Below are positions 23,087 to 29,552 of a stretch of DNA of 29,552 bases, piece after piece. How positions within the stretch are numbered: position 1 is the stretch's first letter; every line of letters begins with the position of its first letter. The notes beneath the pieces were generated by a model that made no database searches, had not been told where the DNA came from, and worked only from the letters and a program-made list of their open reading frames with translations. Source of the stretch: an uncultured Duncaniella sp. (lineage in GTDB: Bacteria > Bacteroidota > Bacteroidia > Bacteroidales > Muribaculaceae). The stretch spans positions 1 to 29,552 of the forward strand of contig NZ_CAJTMT010000037.1 of NCBI RefSeq assembly GCF_910577345.1. The letters are read 5' to 3'. The translations under genes were made by a program, and so were the position numbers.

Positions 23087-24574
23087 TTATTTCTTCCAGA
23101 ATGTCGGGGTGAAGAGGATGAGGACTGTGAAGAGTTCGAGACGGCCGATCATCATGATGAGGGCGAGGAACCATTTACCTACGTCGGGGACAAGTTCGTA
23201 GTTGCCTCCGTAGCCTGTCACTCCCGCTCCAAGACCGGTGTTGCTGATACATGAGAAGGCCGAAAAGAATGAGTCAACCAAAGGGAGTCCGAGCGCACAA
23301 AGGATGATACCGCCAATCATGATTATCATGACATACAGACAAAGGAACGCGATGACCTTGGCAACGGTCTCATGCGGGATGACGCGACCGTTGACTCTGA
23401 CTGTAAAAATATAGTTGGGATAAACGCAACGGACAATCTCATTGCGGCAATTCTTCAACAGATATATCAGACGGTCAATCTTTGCACCGCCACTCGTTGA
23501 GCCGGCACAGGCTCCGAAAAACATCAATGCGAACACAAGCGAAAGAGCGAATGTGCCCCAATTGGAGAAGTCCGGCACTTCATAACCCGTAGAGGTTATG
23601 GTAGAGACTATCTGGAAGAGCGGATCGAGCGTGACGGATTTTATAGAGTAAGCCTGACCGTGGTAGAAGATGGCGATTACAAAGAGGATGTAGCACACGA
23701 AGATTATTCCGAGGTAGGCTCTGAACACATCATTCTTCCAGATTGGCTTGAAATCACCGTGAGCGGCGCGGTAGAGAAGGACGAAACTGGTACCGCCGAG
23801 AAACATGAACACAGTCATGACAATCTCGATATAAACAGAATTCCACGACTCTATACCATCGTCGGCAGTCGAGAAACCACCGGTCGACATTGTGCTGAAC
23901 GCATGGCAGATGGCCTCGAATGTGTTCATCGGGCCTATGATAAGGAGCACGAAAAGCAAGGCAGTCAAGACGATATAAATCAGCCACAGGCCCTTTGCAG
24001 TCTGCGAGATGCGCGGACGCAACTTGTCATGGGTAATACCTGTCACCTCCGCGTTGAACATCTGCATACCGCCTGAGTGATTGAGCATAGGGACCACTGC
24101 AAGAGTAAAAAGAATGATACCCATGCCTCCAATCCATTGCATCAGGCTGCGCCACATTATGACTCCGTGACTCAGATGACTTATGGATGACATGACGGTG
24201 GCTCCGGTGGTCGTGAAGCCGGACATGGCCTCAAAAAATGCGTCAGAGACAGACATCGGCTGCTTGTCCATGAAAATAAACGGTATCATGCCGAATGCCG
24301 AGAAGAAAATCCAGACGAGAGCCGTCAGCAGAAAGCCCTCGCGCTTTCCCATGCGCGGATTCCGCGGGCGGATTCCAAAAGTCATGACCGTACCCGCAAC
24401 AGTGGTGACAACCATCGTCACGAGGAAGCAGAGCCAATCCTTCTCACCATAGACCAGACATGTGGCCAAAGGAACCAAAAGGAACAAGCCCTCGATTATA
24501 AGAAGAAGCCCGATGATACGAAGCACCACCGGGATATTTATGACTGTCGGTCTATATCGGAGCAGATTCATCAT
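23087..24574 (-). CDS. trkH: Trk potassium uptake system, membrane subunit TrkH
   Basis: The 495-residue membrane protein has about ten hydrophobic helices and the four pore loops of the SKT family: MSGFTTTGATVM near residue 118, FSTMSTGGFSTAD near 230, TITSTGYEVPD near 330 and FSCISNTGLGAG near 447, each containing the T-x-G selectivity-filter glycine. It forms the K+ channel of the Trk system in the inner membrane, gated by cytoplasmic TrkA. Its ATG overlaps the trkA stop by four bases (ATGA), so it is translationally coupled to trkA. It is the last gene of the purB-dxs-trkAH cluster and ends 16 bases before the long hairpin. Confidence 0.97.
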   Translation of the reverse strand: MMNLLRYRPTVINIPVVLRIIGLLLIIEGLFLLVPLATCLVYGEKDWLCFLVTMVVTTVAGTVMTFGIRPRNPRMGKREGFLLTALVWIFFSAFGMIPFIFMDKQPMSVSDAFFEAMSGFTTTGATVMSSISHLSHGVIMWRSLMQWIGGMGIILFTLAVVPMLNHSGGMQMFNAEVTGITHDKLRPRISQTAKGLWLIYIVLTALLFVLLIIGPMNTFEAICHAFSTMSTGGFSTADDGIESWNSVYIEIVMTVFMFLGGTSFVLLYRAAHGDFKPIWKNDVFRAYLGIIFVCYILFVIAIFYHGQAYSIKSVTLDPLFQIVSTITSTGYEVPDFSNWGTFALSLVFALMFFGACAGSTSGGAKIDRLIYLLKNCRNEIVRCVYPNYIFTVRVNGRVIPHETVAKVIAFLCLYVMIIMIGGIILCALGLPLVDSFFSAFSCISNTGLGAGVTGYGGNYELVPDVGKWFLALIMMIGRLELFTVLILFTPTFWKK

Positions 24575-25905
24575 TTAAACAGTTTTTCAACCTTATGGAG
24601 CAGACCGCTCAACGTGAACACCACGACACGGTCGCCCGGTTCGATGACAGTGTTACCGGACACGAGATAACCCTTGCCATCGCGGATAAGTCCGGCGATT
24701 GTCATCTCATGGGAAAGTTTAAGATCCTTAACCGCTGCACGCGTAATTTTTGACCCCTCACTCGCGACAATCTCCGCAACCTCGGCATCAGCGAGAGCCA
24801 TGCACTTTGAAGTGGACGTATCGCGGTCGAGAAGCATCTGGAATATTCTCGATGAAGCAAGCAGCTTCTTATTTATAACAGTACCGATATTCAAACCTTC
24901 CGCCTCAGAGATGAACTGAAGATTCTCAACCTCGGCAATAGTCTTGACTACACCAAGCTCTTTGGCGGAAAGACAGGTGAGGATATTGGTCTCGCTGCTG
25001 TCGGCAAGAGCGATGAACGCATCCATATCCGTTATTCCGGCATCCAGAAGAGCATCGGTATCACGGGCATCCGCATTGATGATGCTTGCATTCGGACACT
25101 TCTCCGAAAGACGCAGACAGCGTTCACGGTCAATATCAACAATCTTTATATTGAATTCATCGCCCACCATAGCACATAGCCTTATCGCAATGCGACTTCC
25201 ACCCATGATAAGGATGTCGCGAATCTTGCGTTGAGTCTTGCCACAGAGAGCGACCAAAGAATCGACATGGTCGCGGGTGGTCATAAAGTAGACAATGTCG
25301 TTGACCTGAAGACGGTCAAGACCGCCCGGAATGATGGTTTCATGATTGCGCTTGATGGCAGCGACGTGGAAACTGTGTTCGGTCATGCCAAGCTCCTTCA
25401 ACTGCATACCCTGCAAAGGCGCGTTCTCCCTCAGTTTCACACCGACAAGAATCAATTCGCCATCGTGAAGTTCGAACCAATGACGCACCCAATTATGACG
25501 CAACGCCTGAATAATCTCAAGCGCGGCAAGATATTCGGGATAAATCATGTCGTCGGCACCGATATGAGTGAAAAAGTCCTTATTGGCAGGATCCTTGAAC
25601 TCATAGTTATCAATTCGTGCCACGGTCTTGGAAGCTCCAAGGCTTTTTGCGATGGCACATGCTATGATGTTTCGTGTCTCAAACGGCGTGACGGCAATAA
25701 AAAGATCACAACCCTCCACACCCGCTTGACGGAGTGTGGCAAAGGAAGTCGGAGAGCCCTGGCACGTCAACAGATTATAATTGGAATCAAGCACAGAAAG
25801 CTTCTCACCGTCGCTGTCGACAACAGTGATGTCCTGTTCTTCATTCGATAAGAGTTTGGCGAGATGAGTACCGACCTCGCCCGCTCCGGCAATAACAATC
25901 TTCAT
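24571..25905 (-). CDS. trkA: Trk potassium uptake system, NAD-binding subunit TrkA
   Basis: The 444-residue protein has the duplicated RCK layout of TrkA: Rossmann fold 1 (MKIVIAGAGEVGTHLAKLL, with GAGEVG at 7-12 and acidic Asp30 at the end of the second strand), a TrkA-C domain (about 145-220), Rossmann fold 2 (DILIMGGSRIAIRLCAM near 230, with KIVDIDRERC following), and a second TrkA-C domain ending VVVFTLSGLLHKVEKLF. It binds NAD(H) and ATP/ADP and gates TrkH. It begins eight bases after the dxs stop codon. Confidence 0.97.
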   Translation of the reverse strand: MKIVIAGAGEVGTHLAKLLSNEEQDITVVDSDGEKLSVLDSNYNLLTCQGSPTSFATLRQAGVEGCDLFIAVTPFETRNIIACAIAKSLGASKTVARIDNYEFKDPANKDFFTHIGADDMIYPEYLAALEIIQALRHNWVRHWFELHDGELILVGVKLRENAPLQGMQLKELGMTEHSFHVAAIKRNHETIIPGGLDRLQVNDIVYFMTTRDHVDSLVALCGKTQRKIRDILIMGGSRIAIRLCAMVGDEFNIKIVDIDRERCLRLSEKCPNASIINADARDTDALLDAGITDMDAFIALADSSETNILTCLSAKELGVVKTIAEVENLQFISEAEGLNIGTVINKKLLASSRIFQMLLDRDTSTSKCMALADAEVAEIVASEGSKITRAAVKDLKLSHEMTIAGLIRDGKGYLVSGNTVIEPGDRVVVFTLSGLLHKVEKLFK

Positions 25906-25913
25906 CGTGCGGA

Positions 25914-27833
25914 TCAGTCTTTATTAGTAATAACAAGATTTTTGATGGTTTGATAGATTCCATCAACATCAAATCCGCACAAATTTTTGAGTTGCGCAGG
26001 CGTTCCCTGCGGAATAAAACGGTCAGGCACACCGAGCCGAGTCACTTTGACAGGCGAATCAAGCTCTGCAAGCCCCTCGATGACAGCGGACCCCATTCCA
26101 CCTTCGACCACTCCATCCTCAACCGTTATAACAGGGACATTCATCTCTGCAACACGCTTGATAATATCAGGGTCCATAGGTTTGACAAAAATCATATCGT
26201 AGTGGGCAATGGTCACGCCAAGTTCTTTCTCGGCCTTTTCGATGGCAGCTTCCGCATCCGAGGCCACAGGTCCGAGGGTGAGGATAACAAGATCCTTTCC
26301 GTCTTTCAATAATTCACCCTTACCAATAGGAAGAGTGTGCATTTGTTCTGACAGCTCCTTGTCGCCGTTGCCACGGGGATAACGGATTGCAAACGGGCCG
26401 TCGAAACTTTCGGCCGTCAGCATCAGATGGGGGAGCATGTCAAGATTGCGCGGAGCGGCAAGTGTCATTCCCGGAATCGCACGCAAATATGAGAGGTCAA
26501 AGACTCCATGATGCGTTGGACCGTCTTCCCCGACCAGACCTGCGCGGTCAAGACAGAAAGTGACAGGCAAGCCCTGTATAGCCACATCATGAATGATATG
26601 ACTGTAGGCGCGTTGGAGGAATGAGGAATATATGGCTACGAAGGGCTTCATACCCTCCTTTGCGAGACCACCGGCAAAAGTGACTGCATGACCCTCGGAG
26701 ATTCCGACATCAAAAGTACGGTCAGGAAATTTATCCTGCAACTTTATCATCGATGTTCCGGAAGGCATGGCTGCAGTGACTCCTACTATCTTTTTGTTTC
26801 TCTCAGCCAACTCCACGAGTGTCTCGCCAAAGACATCCTGATATTTCGGAGCCTTCCGGGACTTATCCTTAATTAGATTTCCTGTGGCAGGGTCAAACTT
26901 TCCGGGAGCATGCCAAGTGGCAGGATCGAGTTCAGCAGGGGTATATCCCTTACCTTTGACTGTGCGCAGATGCAATATCCGCGGACCGCTGAAATCCTTG
27001 ATTTCATTAAGGACATTAATCACAGTCGGAAGGTCGTGACCGTCAAAGGGTCCGAAGTATCGGATATTAAGCCCCTCGAAAATATTCTGTTCCTTCGTTA
27101 TGAGCGATTTCAGGCTATTATTGAAACGCATGATCATCCCCTTGCCCTTATCGGTGACAAGATGATAGCGACGAAGGAAGCGCGCGAATTTATAGCGCAC
27201 GTTGTTGTATGCCTTTGACGTTGTGAGATGAGCCAGATAGGAATTGAGCGAGCCGACATTGCGGTCAATCGACATATCATTGTCATTAAGAATGATAAGC
27301 AGATTGGAATTGGCATTGGCTGCGTTGTTCAATCCTTCGAAGGCAAGGCCGCCGCTGATGGATGCATCACCGATGACAGCAACGACATTGCGCCTCGGAT
27401 TCTCATTCTGCAAGGCACTTGCCACGGTCATGCCAAGGGCAGCGGATATTGAGTTTGACGCATGGCCGGCCGTGAAAGTGTCATACTCGCTTTCCTTGGG
27501 CGAAGGAAAGCCACTCAGACCACCAAACGTACGGTTGGTTTCAAACTTGTCACGGCGACCGGTAAGAATCTTATGTCCGTAAGCCTGATGGCCGACATCC
27601 CACACTATGCGGTCATACGGAGTATTGAACACATAATGCAGGGCGACTGTCAGCTCAACAGCACCCATGCTTGAAGCAAAATGGCCGGGGTGGGATGAAA
27701 GCGAGTTAATAAGAAACGACCGCAGTTCACCACAGACCTGAGGCAATTGCTCCACAGGCAGTTTACGCAAATCGGCAGGAGAGTCGATGCGCGACAATAG
27801 AGGATACTTATCGGTCTTTGTTTCTTTTTCCAT
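25914..27833 (-). CDS. dxs: 1-deoxy-D-xylulose-5-phosphate synthase
   Basis: From the ATG at 27833 the product has 639 residues. It condenses pyruvate and glyceraldehyde 3-phosphate, the first step of the MEP isoprenoid pathway. The thiamine-diphosphate motif is GDASISGG (155-162) through NLLIILNDNDMSI. The transketolase-like pyrimidine domain has DVGISEGHAVTFAGGLA with catalytic Glu380, then DRAGLVGEDGPTHHG and FAIRYPRG. The frame is open 13 codons further upstream, but MSCGFLCTRNILR is not family-like and lies inside the preceding gene. The chosen start still overlaps the small membrane protein gene by 26 bases, suggesting translational coupling. Confidence 0.97.
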   Translation of the reverse strand: MEKETKTDKYPLLSRIDSPADLRKLPVEQLPQVCGELRSFLINSLSSHPGHFASSMGAVELTVALHYVFNTPYDRIVWDVGHQAYGHKILTGRRDKFETNRTFGGLSGFPSPKESEYDTFTAGHASNSISAALGMTVASALQNENPRRNVVAVIGDASISGGLAFEGLNNAANANSNLLIILNDNDMSIDRNVGSLNSYLAHLTTSKAYNNVRYKFARFLRRYHLVTDKGKGMIMRFNNSLKSLITKEQNIFEGLNIRYFGPFDGHDLPTVINVLNEIKDFSGPRILHLRTVKGKGYTPAELDPATWHAPGKFDPATGNLIKDKSRKAPKYQDVFGETLVELAERNKKIVGVTAAMPSGTSMIKLQDKFPDRTFDVGISEGHAVTFAGGLAKEGMKPFVAIYSSFLQRAYSHIIHDVAIQGLPVTFCLDRAGLVGEDGPTHHGVFDLSYLRAIPGMTLAAPRNLDMLPHLMLTAESFDGPFAIRYPRGNGDKELSEQMHTLPIGKGELLKDGKDLVILTLGPVASDAEAAIEKAEKELGVTIAHYDMIFVKPMDPDIIKRVAEMNVPVITVEDGVVEGGMGSAVIEGLAELDSPVKVTRLGVPDRFIPQGTPAQLKNLCGFDVDGIYQTIKNLVITNKD

Positions 27834-27996
27834 TCTTAATATATTTCTTGTACAGAGGAACCCACACGACAATTCCGGAAGCGATTATGACAAACGCCAC
27901 CCAAAGGGTGAAAGGCTGTGAGGCCACCACCATGTAACACAGCAGTAACCATAACACAGCAATAAATCCGAAACGTATCTTAGTGGATGTATCCAT
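27808..27996 (-). CDS. Small two-span membrane protein between purB and dxs
   Basis: The 62-residue product starts MDTSTKIRFGFIAVLWLLLCYMVVASQ (first span, about 9-26) and continues PFTLWVAFVIIASGIVVWVPLYKKYIKNGKR (second span, about 29-47, then a basic tail). I cannot name a family. The frame extends back to a TTG at 28011, but the ATG at 27996 gives the more natural start. It lies 19 bases after purB and overlaps dxs by 26 bases, so it is very probably co-transcribed with both. Confidence 0.75.
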   Translation of the reverse strand: MDTSTKIRFGFIAVLWLLLCYMVVASQPFTLWVAFVIIASGIVVWVPLYKKYIKNGKRNKDR

Positions 27997-28015
27997 TTCT
28001 CTAACCTGCAAATAA

Positions 28016-29359
28016 TCAATATCCGGTATAGCTGTGGGGCGAAAGTTTTTTCAACTCAGCCTTCACATCGTCAGAGACATCGAGAGTATCAATAAATACA
28101 GCGATACTTTCAGCAGTGACAGCCTCATTCTTGCGGGTAAGAGCCTTAAGGGTTTCGTAGGGTTTGGGATAACCTTCGCGACGGAGGACAGTCTGGATAG
28201 CCTCGGCCACAACGCTCCATGTGTTGTCGAGGTCGGCATCAATTGCTGCACGGTTCAGAAGAAGCTTTCCAAGACCCTTCATCGTCGAAGCCACTGCAAT
28301 AAGAGTATGAGCCAAGGGCACACCGATATTACGGAGGACGGTCGAGTCAGTCAGGTCACGCTGCAGACGCGAAACGGGAAGTTTGCTTGCAAGATGGCCG
28401 AAGACTGCGTTGGCGATTCCGATATTTCCCTCCGAGTTTTCAAAGTCGATGGGATTTACCTTATGGGGCATTGCAGATGATCCGACCTCACCGGCCTTGA
28501 TTTTCTGCTTGAAATACTCCATCGAAATATACATCCACATATCCCGGTCAAGGTCAAGGATAATATTGTTGATGCGTGCAAGCGCGTCGAAGAGCGCTGC
28601 GAGATTATCGTAGTTTGAAATCTGTGTCGTATATTCCTCACGAACTATTCCAAGTTTCTCAGAAAGGAATTCAGCGCCGAACTTACGCCAGTCAATTTCA
28701 GGGAATGCGCAAAGATGGGCATTGAAATTACCGGTTGCACCACCGAACTTACCTGAAATTTCCACAGCGTCAAGCATGGCAAGCTGACGGCGCAGACGAT
28801 AGCTGAACACACGGATTTCCTTGCCAAGACGGGTGGGAGATGCAGGCTGACCGTGAGTCTTAGCCAACATAGGGATGTCATACCATTCATCCGCACGAGA
28901 TTCAAGATGCTCTATAAGCTCGACAATGCGGGGACGATAGACGTTTTTAAGCGCGTCGGCAATAGACATCGGGACTGATGTGTTGTTGATGTCCTGAGAA
29001 GTAAGGCCAAAATGAATGTATTCCTTATACTTTGCAATGTCAAGCTCGTCAAAACGTTCCTTGATGAAATACTCGACAGCTTTGACATCGTGATTGGTCA
29101 CACTCTCGATTTCCTTAACCTTCGCTGCATCCTCTACCGAGAAATTAGCGTAGATTTCACGCAACTTGCCGAATAATGCAACCGGGAAGTCTGAAAGTGC
29201 AGGTAAAGGTAATTCACAGAGTGCGATAAAATACTCTATTTCTACCTTAACACGGTAACGGATCAAAGCATATTCCGAAAAATATTCGTCAAGACTTGCA
29301 CACTTTCCACGATAACGACCGTCAACCGGCGATATGGCTGTCAATTCAGTAAGTTTCAT
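28016..29359 (-). CDS. purB: Adenylosuccinate lyase
   Basis: From the ATG at 29359 the product has 447 residues, matching the E. coli-type PurB group (about 456). It catalyses two fumarate-releasing steps of purine synthesis, on SAICAR and adenylosuccinate. Motifs are SPVDGRYRGK (10-19), TSQDINNT (120-127), KTHGQPASPT with catalytic His169, and the superfamily signature SSAMPHKVNP (294-303) followed by FENSEGN. The frame stays open to 29404, but the -7 box at 29402-29409 overlaps that point, so MKLTELTAISPVDG is the start. It is the first gene of the purB - small protein - dxs - trkA - trkH cluster. Confidence 0.96.
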   Translation of the reverse strand: MKLTELTAISPVDGRYRGKCASLDEYFSEYALIRYRVKVEIEYFIALCELPLPALSDFPVALFGKLREIYANFSVEDAAKVKEIESVTNHDVKAVEYFIKERFDELDIAKYKEYIHFGLTSQDINNTSVPMSIADALKNVYRPRIVELIEHLESRADEWYDIPMLAKTHGQPASPTRLGKEIRVFSYRLRRQLAMLDAVEISGKFGGATGNFNAHLCAFPEIDWRKFGAEFLSEKLGIVREEYTTQISNYDNLAALFDALARINNIILDLDRDMWMYISMEYFKQKIKAGEVGSSAMPHKVNPIDFENSEGNIGIANAVFGHLASKLPVSRLQRDLTDSTVLRNIGVPLAHTLIAVASTMKGLGKLLLNRAAIDADLDNTWSVVAEAIQTVLRREGYPKPYETLKALTRKNEAVTAESIAVFIDTLDVSDDVKAELKKLSPHSYTGY

Positions 29360-29401
29360 GTCAATCTCTTTGAGTGATGTTTGATAATGATATAGTAGAT
29401 G

Positions 29402-29409
29402 CAAAATTA
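29402..29409 (-). promoter_or_regulatory. -7 box of the purB cluster
   Basis: Minus strand TAATTTTG, 42 bases before the purB ATG. No -33 TTTG lies at the usual 19-21 bp. Confidence 0.6.
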
Positions 29410-29497
29410 CAAAAAAACTATTGAATAGGGGTAGAAAAACTCAGAAATGACAGATTTTTATTCACACACAGATAAGAAAATACGGATGAATACATAC

Positions 29498-29541
29498 AAA
29501 AAAGACCGGAGCTGAGATGCTTTCGCATTTCAGCTCCGGTC
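29498..29541 (-). terminator. Terminator of a minus-strand gene beyond the right edge
   Basis: A 17-bp stem (29504-29520 with 29525-29541, one G-T pair). In the minus direction it has a GAAA tetraloop and is followed by six or more T (A-run at 29498-29503 on the plus strand). Confidence 0.88.
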
Positions 29542-29552
29542 GGTAGAGGGGG

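Overview
The window looks like a chromosomal piece of a Bacteroidales bacterium, most likely from the Muribaculaceae or a close relative. The grounds are a T9SS-type C-terminal sorting signal on a secreted pectinesterase, a DUF4369-TlpA thiol reductase, a B-type succinate dehydrogenase/fumarate reductase operon, the Bacteroidetes ECF sigma family starting MGTQEFQ, and promoters of the Bacteroidetes form (T/C)TTG-N20-TAnnTTTG. The family-level assignment is inference from protein character; no rRNA marker is present.

Layout, left to right. 1-2.7 kb: the 5' part of a REP-associated tyrosine transposase running off the left edge, two blocks of short repeats, a DUF2400 protein and a TlpA-like thiol-disulfide reductase, all on the minus strand. 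2.9-7.3 kb: a 1472-residue secreted pectinesterase with Ig-like and InlB-type repeat domains. 7.6-8.3 kb: a two-gene DUF4160/DUF2442 cassette, possibly toxin-antitoxin. 8.4-10.4 kb: groES-groEL behind a sigma-54-like promoter and a dyad operator candidate. 10.7-15.3 kb: a plsC-type acyltransferase divergent from sdhCAB. 15.3-18.2 kb: two nearly identical ECF sigma factor genes separated by about 1.2 kb that carries two copies of a structured repeat of about 143 bp. 18.3-20.8 kb: an OmpH/Skp-like lipoprotein, a small membrane protein and the dipeptidase pepD. 21.2-23 kb: a secreted N-acetylmuramidase followed by an inverted pair of REP elements, then a secreted S1/P1-type nuclease. 23.1-29.4 kb: a minus-strand cluster purB - small membrane protein - dxs - trkA - trkH with overlapping or nearly abutting genes.

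Most of the content is housekeeping: chaperonins, respiration, purine and isoprenoid synthesis, and potassium uptake. Secreted degradative enzymes (pectinesterase, muramidase, nuclease, dipeptidase) fit a gut saprophyte. The less ordinary parts are the twin sigma genes with structured repeats between them, the REP/RAYT relationship between the two ends of the window, the sigma-54-like groES promoter, and two very long perfect hairpins between convergent genes. Several long reading frames begin upstream of the real gene; promoter positions, signal peptides and family N-termini were used to choose later starts for plsC, sdhC, the OmpH-like gene, the muramidase, dxs, the 62-residue protein and purB.
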